Positions 27,247-34,531 of a DNA stretch of 64,000 nt are shown one piece after another. The stretch comes from Beijerinckiaceae bacterium (lineage in GTDB: Bacteria; Pseudomonadota; Alphaproteobacteria; Rhizobiales; Beijerinckiaceae), in the NCBI GenBank assembly GCA_947452455.1, contig CANGBX010000010.1:1-64000 (forward strand). The letters run 5' to 3'. The position numbers and the translations under genes are program-made. Under the pieces are notes generated by a model that had not been told where the DNA came from, searched no databases, and worked only from the letters and a program-made list of their open reading frames with translations. How positions within the stretch are numbered: the first letter of the stretch is position 1; every line of letters starts with the position of its first letter.

Positions 27247-28455
27247 TCATTTGGCGTAGATGCGCGCCGTTGCGTCTAGAAGCGCATCAATCTCTTGCGG
27301 GCTTTCAGGAAAACCTGCCGCAATCCATGATTTTTCGAGATGCGCCAAAGCCTCGCCAAGTGCTTTGCCGGGCTGCAGACCGCGCGCAATCAGATCTGCA
27401 CCGCCCCGTGGCAGCTTGGGTTCGGGCAGATGGGTCGCGTTTTCCAAAGCGCCCGCCCAGTCGAGCGCAGGCTCTTGCGCTTGCGCAATGTGAAGCGCGT
27501 CTAGCGTGGCTGGGCGGCCGAAATGCAGCAGCATTTCGCGCGTGCGCTGCGCGTCTGGCGCCCTCGCGCCATGCAGAAAGTCGAGGGCTTGTGCGCAGCG
27601 CAAGAGACGCTGCGTTTCCGCATTGGAAAGGCGCAAGACATCTTGCAAACGTGCGGCATCTTCACGCTTGAGCAGTGCGACTGCGGCGAGCTTTAGCAAT
27701 GGGTCGGCATTCGGCGTCAAAGCGCTCAAACGCGTGAGGCAGAAGACGCCGTTGATGAGCGGCATCAGCAAGCCGAGGCTGCTCATCAAAGACAGCGTGT
27801 CATGTGCTTGAGCTGTTTCGAGCAATTTCATCAATTCGGCGCGCACGCGCTCGCGTGACAAGCCGTCAAGGCCCGCGCGATTTTCGACAATGGCTGTGAG
27901 CGCTCCCGCATCCGCTTTTGTTTTTGCAAAGGCAGCGTGAAAGCGGAAATAGCGCAAGATGCGCAGATAATCTTCGCGGATGCGGGTAGCCGGATCGCCA
28001 ATGAAGCGCACATGCTGCGCTTCAATGTCTTTCATCCCGTCTGCATAATCATAGACCGTGCCGTCTGCTGATACAGAGAGCGCATTGAAGGTGAAGTCAC
28101 GGCGCAGCGCATCTTTTTCAAAGTCGCGGCCAAACAGAACTTTGGCGCGCCGTCCGTCGGTCTCGACATCTTCGCGCAAAGTAGTGACCTCGAAAGGCGT
28201 GTGATCGACAATCACCGTCACCGTGCCGTGTTCGATGCCGGTCGGCACGCTTTTCAATCCGGCAGCTTTGGCGCGTGCGATAATGGTTTCTGGTTTCGCG
28301 GTGGTGGCCAGATCAATCTCGCTGACAGGTCGGCCCATGAAATGATTGCGTACAGCCCCGCCGACGACGCGCAAGTCTTCTCCATTCCCGTCGAGGGCTT
28401 CGAACAGACGGCGTAGACGCGCATCATCCAGAAAGGAGGGAGAGCCAATCTTCAC
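27247..28455 (-). CDS. cca: CCA tRNA nucleotidyltransferase
   Basis: 402 residues from GTG at 28455, which overlaps the stop of the NUDIX gene as GTGA; a longer frame starting at 28506 would overlap that gene by 55 bases. The nucleotidyltransferase head has GGAVRN (32-37), then E46 and D48 (SEIDLATT) where most homologues have Asp-x-Asp, then DALRRDFTFNAL and IREDYLRILRYFRF. This is the poly(A) polymerase/CCA-adding superfamily. It adds or repairs the CCA end of tRNAs. Part of a reverse operon with DUF1285, CoA pyrophosphatase and a small unknown. Confidence 0.9.
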   Translation of the reverse strand: MKIGSPSFLDDARLRRLFEALDGNGEDLRVVGGAVRNHFMGRPVSEIDLATTAKPETIIARAKAAGLKSVPTGIEHGTVTVIVDHTPFEVTTLREDVETDGRRAKVLFGRDFEKDALRRDFTFNALSVSADGTVYDYADGMKDIEAQHVRFIGDPATRIREDYLRILRYFRFHAAFAKTKADAGALTAIVENRAGLDGLSRERVRAELMKLLETAQAHDTLSLMSSLGLLMPLINGVFCLTRLSALTPNADPLLKLAAVALLKREDAARLQDVLRLSNAETQRLLRCAQALDFLHGARAPDAQRTREMLLHFGRPATLDALHIAQAQEPALDWAGALENATHLPEPKLPRGGADLIARGLQPGKALGEALAHLEKSWIAAGFPESPQEIDALLDATARIYAK

Positions 28456-29120
28456 GCATAGAGCCTTTCGTGAAGATTGCGGATAATGCCCGCCGTCACG
28501 CCCCAAATATTCTTCTCGCCATAGGGCATTTTATGGAAATGCCGCGTCACGCCCTCGCGCGTGCGCGATTCCCGCGTGTGGTTCGATGTGTCCATTAAAA
28601 AGCGCAGGGGCACTTCAAATGCTTCTTCCACTTCGGCCCGATTGATCGTCAGATCAAACGGCATCTGCACTTCGGCCAGAAGCGGCAGAATGCGAAAGCC
28701 CGAATGGGTGAGATAAGCGTCAAGAAAACCAAGCGGTGTCACAAGGGCGCGTGCGAGGCCGATTTCTTCTTCCGCCTCGCGCAGAGCCGCATCCATCGGG
28801 CCCTTGTCTTCCGGATCAATGCGCCCACCCGGAAAAGCGACTTGTCCTGCATGGCGACGCAAAGCGAGCGAGCGGCGCGTGAGCAGCACATGGGCTTCAT
28901 CATCACGCGTAATAATGGGTATGAGCACGGCGGCGGGTTTGGCGCTTTCGGCCAACCCGTCCTGATAAAGATCTGGGTTCAAGACGTGATCGCCGCGATG
29001 GGGCAGCTGGCGCGGATCAATCGCAGCAGCTGGCAGCTCTAGCGAGAGGCGCGCTTGCGCCCGCGCGCGCAGATCGGCGGCGGAGAAAGGCGCAAATTCA
29101 GGCATCTGGCTTGTTGTCAT
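28452..29120 (-). CDS. CoA pyrophosphatase (NUDIX hydrolase)
   Basis: 222 residues. The family feature is LLTRRSLALRRHAGQVAFPG followed by a Nudix box that begins GGRIDPED and ends REAEEEIGL, the arrangement of CoA- and acyl-CoA pyrophosphatases. It would split CoA to 4'-phosphopantetheine and 3',5'-ADP. It overlaps the DUF1285 gene upstream by ATGA and the cca gene downstream by GTGA, so all three are translationally coupled. Confidence 0.9.
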   Translation of the reverse strand: MTTSQMPEFAPFSAADLRARAQARLSLELPAAAIDPRQLPHRGDHVLNPDLYQDGLAESAKPAAVLIPIITRDDEAHVLLTRRSLALRRHAGQVAFPGGRIDPEDKGPMDAALREAEEEIGLARALVTPLGFLDAYLTHSGFRILPLLAEVQMPFDLTINRAEVEEAFEVPLRFLMDTSNHTRESRTREGVTRHFHKMPYGEKNIWGVTAGIIRNLHERLYA

Positions 29121-29695
29121 GCTTGCTGTGGCGCGCCGCCATCCTCCATCACAAAGAAGTGTCCCCCTGATGACACGCCCATGACCTCGCGTCCATTCAT
29201 CTGGCGTGTCTCGGCTTGTCCCATCAGATCATAGGCAAGAGATCGCGTAAGCAGGGCCCAAAGATCGGCGCGCACGCGCAGATAGGGTTTGATGCCGCCG
29301 GCCTCGCCCTGTTCGAAGCGCAGGGGGTGGTCGTCATCAACCCTGACCTCGTCATCCAGATTGGTGCGGAAAATCAGATCTCCAGCGCTCTCTCGCATGG
29401 AAACCGCCAGAAAAGGCGCGTCTTCGACCGCAATCGGTACTTTTTCGACGGGTGTGACAAGAAAATAGCCATCCGCGTCGTGGCGCAAGACGCTGGCGAA
29501 AAGCGTGACCAGAGCGGGGCGGGCAATGGGTGCGCCTTGGTGCCACCAGCTGCCGTCACGGGCGATTTTGAGCCCGATATCAGCGCAAAGCGGGGGATTC
29601 CACAGATGCACCGGCGGCAGGCCCTTTTGGCCTTTTGCCGCTGCCGCAAGGGCCTCCAGCTGGCCTTGGCCCTCTTGTCCGCCCTTTTGCGCCAT
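29117..29695 (-). CDS. DUF1285 family protein
   Basis: 192 residues. Family features are PPVHLWNPP, the GSWWHQGAPIARPALVTLFA segment and the YLRVRADLWALLTR helix near the end. A GAGAGGA ribosome site lies 12 bases upstream. There are no membrane segments or signal. The function of DUF1285 is unknown. It heads the operon with CoA pyrophosphatase and cca, and its leader RNA contains the TPP-aptamer-like element at 29748-29811. Confidence 0.88.
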   Translation of the reverse strand: MAQKGGQEGQGQLEALAAAAKGQKGLPPVHLWNPPLCADIGLKIARDGSWWHQGAPIARPALVTLFASVLRHDADGYFLVTPVEKVPIAVEDAPFLAVSMRESAGDLIFRTNLDDEVRVDDDHPLRFEQGEAGGIKPYLRVRADLWALLTRSLAYDLMGQAETRQMNGREVMGVSSGGHFFVMEDGGAPQQA

Positions 29696-29747
29696 AATTG
29701 TCAGCCATCCTCTCGTGTGGACGAAGGGCGACCCGCATCGACATTGT

Positions 29748-29811
29748 CGCCCGCTGTCCTAAACTAACCGGATCAGGTTGAAACGGGAACCGTCACGCCA
29801 TCGGGCTCCGG
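29748..29811 (-). promoter_or_regulatory. TPP-aptamer-like leader element of the DUF1285 operon
   Basis: On the minus strand a 12-base block AACCTGATCCGG is identical to the thiC riboswitch in this window. Around it the order of parts also matches: GGAGCC-CGAT-GGC (P2 arm and P3 hairpin), GUGACGG where TPP aptamers have CUGAGA, UCCC closing P2, then CCTG...CAG as P4 and TCC/GGA as P5. Key ligand contacts differ, so it is either a decayed or a re-targeted aptamer. On the plus strand the same bases can pair GCCCG with CGGGC before the MoxR gene. Confidence 0.45.
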
Positions 29812-29821
29812 GGGAAATGAG

Positions 29822-30823
29822 ATGCAGGACAATACAGCCACGTCACTCGATGCTGCCGTCACCCGATCCGCCGAATTGGCGCTGGAACGCGTGGGTGCGG
29901 CCCGTGCCGCCATTGGCACTGTGATCTTTGGGCAGGAGCGTGTTGTTGAAGAAGCGCTCGTCACTTTGATTGCAGGCGGCCACGGGCTGCTTGTCGGTGT
30001 GCCGGGTCTCGCCAAGACGAAACTTGTCGAAACGCTTGGCGCTGTCTTGGGGCTCGATGCGCGGCGCGTGCAATTCACGCCCGATCTCATGCCCTCCGAT
30101 ATTCTGGGCTCCGAAATTCTCGAAGAAGGCGCTGATCGCGCACGCTCCTTCCGTTTTGTGAAGGGGCCGATCTTCGCGCAATTGCTGATGGCCGATGAAA
30201 TCAACCGCGCTAGCCCGCGGACGCAATCGGCGCTCTTGCAAGCGATGCAGGAATATCATGTCACTGTCTCGGGCGAGCGGCATGATCTGCCAAAGCCTTT
30301 CCATGTGCTGGCCACACAAAACCCGCTGGAGCAGGAAGGCACGTATCCTTTGCCCGAAGCCCAGCTCGACCGCTTTCTCATGCAGATCGATGTGACCTAT
30401 CCCGATCGTGATGCCGAGCGGCGTATTCTTATTGAGACAACGGGCGAAAGCGATGCGCGCTTGCGCGCAGCGATGACTGCCGAAGATCTCATGGCGACAC
30501 AGCGTTTGGTGCGCCGTTTGCCCGTGGGTGAACGCGTGGTCGAATCTATTCTTGATCTGGTGCGCGCGGCGCGTCCCGGTGAAGGCGGCGATGATGTGAC
30601 CAAACATGTTGCTTGGGGGCCGGGCCCGCGTGCCGCACAGGCTCTGATGTTGGCCGCACGTGCACGTGCACTGGTGGATGGTCGCCTCGCGCCATCGCTT
30701 GATGATCTGGCAGCGATCGCTGAACCCGTGTTGAAACACCGTATGGCGCTGACTTTTGCGGCGCGTGCGGAAGGCTGGACCATTTCTTCGGTCGTGGCCA
30801 AATTGACCGAGCGGCTTGGCTGA
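29822..30823 (+). CDS. MoxR family AAA+ ATPase
   Basis: 333 residues. Walker A is GVPGLAKT (59-66) and Walker B LLMADEINR; the ATQNPLEQEGTYPLPEAQLDRF block is the MoxR sensor-1 and helix-2 insert region. MoxR ATPases act as chaperones that activate metal- or VWA-containing partners. A GGGGGAA ribosome site lies eight bases before the start. It heads a four-gene operon with DUF58 and two large membrane VWA-type proteins, the classical MoxR companion set. Confidence 0.93.
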   Translation: MQDNTATSLDAAVTRSAELALERVGAARAAIGTVIFGQERVVEEALVTLIAGGHGLLVGVPGLAKTKLVETLGAVLGLDARRVQFTPDLMPSDILGSEILEEGADRARSFRFVKGPIFAQLLMADEINRASPRTQSALLQAMQEYHVTVSGERHDLPKPFHVLATQNPLEQEGTYPLPEAQLDRFLMQIDVTYPDRDAERRILIETTGESDARLRAAMTAEDLMATQRLVRRLPVGERVVESILDLVRAARPGEGGDDVTKHVAWGPGPRAAQALMLAARARALVDGRLAPSLDDLAAIAEPVLKHRMALTFAARAEGWTISSVVAKLTERLG

Positions 30824-30827
30824 TCCC

Positions 30828-31748
30828 ATGGCGCAAGTGGAGCTCCTTGATCGAGATGCAGCCGAGCGTGAGGCTCTGCATCCGCTTGGGGCGCTCGATT
30901 TGGCGCGCCGTCTGCCGGGCTTGATTGTCTCGGCGAAAGAAGTTGCGGCCACCGTGATGCATGGCATGCATGGTCGCCGCCGCGCAGGCACGGGCGAAAC
31001 ATTCTGGCAATTCCGGCCTTTCACCTTTGGCGAAGCGAGCGCGCGTATTGATTGGCGCCGTTCCGCACGCGATGATCGGCTTTATGTGCGCGAGCGTGAA
31101 TGGGAAGCCGCGCATACGGTCTGGATCTGGGCAGATCGTTCGCCGTCCATGGCCTATGTCTCCGATCTCGCGATGCAGCCGAAAATTGATCGCGCTTTGG
31201 TGCTGGCTTTGGCTTTGGCTGATTGTCTGGTGCGCGGTGGCGAGCGTGTCGGGATTCCCGGTCTCACGCGCGCTTTTGCAGCGCGCGATATTGTCGAGCG
31301 ACTCGCTGAACGCATGGCGGAAGAGGCGACACGTCCTGATTTTGTGCCCGCAGAATTGCCACCGGCAGATGCTTTGGCGCCCCGCACACAAGCCGTCATC
31401 ATTTCGGATTTTCTCTCTGATCCGGAAGAGATCGCAGCCACTATTCGCAGCATGGCCTCGCGCGGCGCGCGCGGTCATCTCGTCATGATCACTGATCCGG
31501 TGGAAGAAACGTTCCCGTTCAGCGGCCACACCGAATTTCGCGATGTGGATTCGCCCGCGCGTTTGCGTGTGGGCGAAGCGCAGTCTTTCCGCAGCGCCTA
31601 TATGCAGCGCCTCGCTGAGCATCGTGAACAATTGCGCAATGCGGCGCGCTCGCGCGGCTGGACCTTTGCGCTTCATCACACAGATCGTCCTGCATCAGAG
31701 GCTTTATTGGCGCTGCGCATGCAGCTTGAAGCCGGGCAGGGGGGCTGA
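30828..31748 (+). CDS. DUF58 domain protein (VWA-like MoxR partner)
   Basis: 306 residues from ATG at 30828; an in-frame TTG at 30816 overlapping moxR is the alternative. The DUF58 signature GETFWQFRPFTFGEASARID and ARDDRLYVREREWEAAHTVW leads into a MIDAS-like DRSPS metal site (WADRSPSMAY). No membrane segment is seen, so the protein is cytoplasmic. It is expected to bind the MoxR ATPase. The BatA-like gene starts two bases after its stop. Confidence 0.88.
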   Translation: MAQVELLDRDAAEREALHPLGALDLARRLPGLIVSAKEVAATVMHGMHGRRRAGTGETFWQFRPFTFGEASARIDWRRSARDDRLYVREREWEAAHTVWIWADRSPSMAYVSDLAMQPKIDRALVLALALADCLVRGGERVGIPGLTRAFAARDIVERLAERMAEEATRPDFVPAELPPADALAPRTQAVIISDFLSDPEEIAATIRSMASRGARGHLVMITDPVEETFPFSGHTEFRDVDSPARLRVGEAQSFRSAYMQRLAEHREQLRNAARSRGWTFALHHTDRPASEALLALRMQLEAGQGG

Positions 31749-31750
31749 TC

Positions 31751-34531
31751 ATGCTGGGCCTGCCGCTCGCTTTCTCCGCGCCGCTTGTTCTGACAGCCTT
31801 GCTGGCTCTGCCTGCGCTTTATTATGTGCTGCGCCTGACGCCACCACGCCCACGTGAGGTGTCTTTTCCTCCGCTGCGTCTCATCTTGGATTTGCAAGCG
31901 CAGGAAGAAACACCTGCGCGCACACCCTGGTGGCTGTTGGCTTTGCGTCTTCTCTTGGCGGCTTTCATTATTCTGGCGATGGCCGGGCCCATCTGGAATC
32001 CGCTTGCAGCTTCGCTCAATGCGCGCGGGCCTTTGCTGGTCTTGATGGATGATGGCTGGCCGTCGGCGCCCAATTGGGCCGAGCGCGTCAATGCGGCGGG
32101 CGAGCGGATGGTGGCGGCCAATCGCGATGGGCGCCCTGCCGCACTGCTTGCCATGTCGGAAGGTGCGCGCGAGATCGCGGCCCAGGATTCCGCGCGCGTC
32201 ACCGAGCGATTGCGCGCTTTGAAGCCGCAGCCTCATGTGGCAGATCGCATGCTCACTCTGCCTGCGATTGAGAAATTTGTGAGCGCCCATCGCGATGCGG
32301 AGATTGTCTGGATTGCTGACGGCGTGAAGAGCGGCAAGGCGGAAGAGTTTTCCCGCGCTTTGATGCGCGTGGCGGGTGATCGTCCCGTGCATCTGGTGCG
32401 CGCAGATCGTCTGCCATTGGCTATTTCCTCGACTGAAAATGCGGCCGGTGCTTTGGAAGCCACGCTGGTGCGTGCGCAGGCGCAAGGCGCGGCCTCGGGT
32501 CTTGTGCGCGCTTACGACAAAAAGGGGCTCGCTATGGGGCAAGCACCTTTCGATTTCGGCGGCGCATCTGAAACAAAAGCCTCGTTCGATTTGCCGATTG
32601 AATTGCGCAATGACATTGCGCGTGTGGAAATCGAGGGCGAACATTCAGCGGGCGCTGTGAGCCTGCTGGATGAGCGCTGGAAGCGCCGCCGTGTCGGGAT
32701 TGCCGCAGGCTCGACGGCCGATGTCGCCCAGCCCTTGCTCTCGCCGCTGTATTATCTGCGCCGCGCCTTGCAGCCCTTTGCCGATGTGCGCGAGGCGCAA
32801 GCCGCGCGCGGAGATCCCATTCTCTCGCTTCTGGAAGATCGCCTTTCGGTTCTGGTGCTCGCCGATATAGGCGTCATTACCGGCAAGACGCGCGATGAAG
32901 TCATGCGCTTCGTCAATGAAGGCGGTGTCTTGCTGCGCTTTGCGGGATCGCGTTTGGCTGGCGCTACTGATGATCTCGTGCCGGTGCGTTTGCGCAGAGG
33001 TGGTCGCGTGCTTGGTGGCGCTTTGTCTTGGGACCAGCCCAAACAATTGGCGAGTTTTCCGGCGGAGAGCCCTTTTGCGGGGCTTCTCGTTCCCCAAGAA
33101 GTCACCATCACACGTCAAGTGCTGGCTGAACCTGATGCCAATCTGCCCGCACGCACATGGGCGCAATTGGCGGATGGCACGCCTTTGGTCACGGCCGAAA
33201 AACGCGGCAAGGGGCTCATTGTTTTGGTGCATGTGACGGCTGATACGACATGGTCGAACCTGCCGCTGTCGGGCCTGTTTGTCGATATGTTACGGCGCAC
33301 CGTGGCTCTGTCTGGTGAGACGCTTGCAGGTGGTGTTGATGCGCAAGCAGCGCAGCGCGCTGAAACACTTGCGCCACAGCGCACGCTGAATGGGTTTGGC
33401 ACGTTGGGCGCACCGCCGTTGAATGCGAGGCCGATCCCTGCGCAATTTGCAGGCGCGCCGAGCGCCGAGCATCCGCCGGGATTTTATGGCCCGCCGGAAG
33501 CGCAAGTGGCGGTGAATACATTGCAGCCGGGCGAGAAAATTGAAGTGGCTTCTTATGACACGGGCATTGTCACGGAGCCTTTGACGCGTGCGGCACCTCT
33601 GGATTTGCGTGCCAGCCTGATCGCTCTCGCTTTGGCGCTTTTCCTGATTGATGCTTTTGCATCGCTTTGGCTGGCGGGTGGTTTTGATCGTTTACGCTGG
33701 CGCAAAATCTCGCGCGGCGCTGCTGCGGCTCTGTTTGTTACGCTTGGGTCGCTTGCTTGCTGGAGCGAGCCTGCGCAAGCGCAAAGCAAAGCGGGTGATG
33801 CGGCGCTCACCACGCGTCTGGCTTATATTGTGACGGGCGATGCGCAGGCTGACGAAGCCTCGCGTCTGGGTCTCGCCTCGCTGTCGCGCGCCTTGGCGGC
33901 GCGCACGGCTTTGACGCCGGGTGAGCCGCAAGGTGTTGATCCGGCCCGTGATGAATTGGCTTTTTATCCGCTCATCTATTGGCCGATTGTCGCAACACGT
34001 CCGCAGCCCTCACCCGAGGCTGTGACGCGCATTGCCAATTTCATGAAGCAGGGCGGCACGGTCATCTTTGACACGCGTGATGCTTTGACCTCGTATGCCA
34101 GCGGCCCGACTTCGCCCGAGCAGCAATGGTTGCGCACCATGCTCGCAGGCGTGGATGTGCCGGAGCTGGAGCCCATCCCGCGCAGTCATGTCGTGACAAA
34201 GACATTTTATCTGCTCGAAAATTTTGTTGGCCGCACTACAGTCGGCCAGACATGGATCGAGGCTTTGCCGCCTGACAGTGCTGACCAAGGCAATCGGCCT
34301 GCGCGTGCGGGCGATAGTGTTTCACCTGTCATCATCACCTCGAATGATTTCGCAGGAGCTTGGGCAGCGGATGCCGGTGGCCGTCCACTCTATCCGCTCG
34401 TTCCCGGCGGCAATCGTCAGCGCGAGCTGGCGTTGCGCGCGGGCATCAACATCGTCATCTACACGCTGACCGGCAATTACAAAGCCGATCAGGTGCATGT
34501 GCGTGATCTTTTGGAGAGGCTCGGCCATTGA
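31751..34531 (+). CDS. BatA-like membrane protein with C-terminal DUF4159
   Basis: 926 residues. The N-terminus matches the aerotolerance/BatA segment: two membrane helices (about 5-25 and 61-82) flanking PPRPREVSFPPLRLI. A VWA-like region (LLVLMDDGWPSA) and a large extracytoplasmic part follow, then a membrane segment near 620-640 and a signal-like stretch near 655-680. The last 240 residues (AYIVTGDAQADEA onwards) are DUF4159, a domain with a class-I glutaminase-like fold. Envelope role with MoxR is likely, mechanism unknown. It overlaps the next gene by TTGA. Confidence 0.85.
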   Translation: MLGLPLAFSAPLVLTALLALPALYYVLRLTPPRPREVSFPPLRLILDLQAQEETPARTPWWLLALRLLLAAFIILAMAGPIWNPLAASLNARGPLLVLMDDGWPSAPNWAERVNAAGERMVAANRDGRPAALLAMSEGAREIAAQDSARVTERLRALKPQPHVADRMLTLPAIEKFVSAHRDAEIVWIADGVKSGKAEEFSRALMRVAGDRPVHLVRADRLPLAISSTENAAGALEATLVRAQAQGAASGLVRAYDKKGLAMGQAPFDFGGASETKASFDLPIELRNDIARVEIEGEHSAGAVSLLDERWKRRRVGIAAGSTADVAQPLLSPLYYLRRALQPFADVREAQAARGDPILSLLEDRLSVLVLADIGVITGKTRDEVMRFVNEGGVLLRFAGSRLAGATDDLVPVRLRRGGRVLGGALSWDQPKQLASFPAESPFAGLLVPQEVTITRQVLAEPDANLPARTWAQLADGTPLVTAEKRGKGLIVLVHVTADTTWSNLPLSGLFVDMLRRTVALSGETLAGGVDAQAAQRAETLAPQRTLNGFGTLGAPPLNARPIPAQFAGAPSAEHPPGFYGPPEAQVAVNTLQPGEKIEVASYDTGIVTEPLTRAAPLDLRASLIALALALFLIDAFASLWLAGGFDRLRWRKISRGAAAALFVTLGSLACWSEPAQAQSKAGDAALTTRLAYIVTGDAQADEASRLGLASLSRALAARTALTPGEPQGVDPARDELAFYPLIYWPIVATRPQPSPEAVTRIANFMKQGGTVIFDTRDALTSYASGPTSPEQQWLRTMLAGVDVPELEPIPRSHVVTKTFYLLENFVGRTTVGQTWIEALPPDSADQGNRPARAGDSVSPVIITSNDFAGAWAADAGGRPLYPLVPGGNRQRELALRAGINIVIYTLTGNYKADQVHVRDLLERLGH

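Noticed and set aside
29735-29820. Possible tRNA or tmRNA-like structure on the plus strand (GCCCG...CGGGC)
   Set aside because: No anticodon arm, no GTTCRA T-loop and no CCA end; the TPP-aptamer reading on the other strand accounts for more positions.
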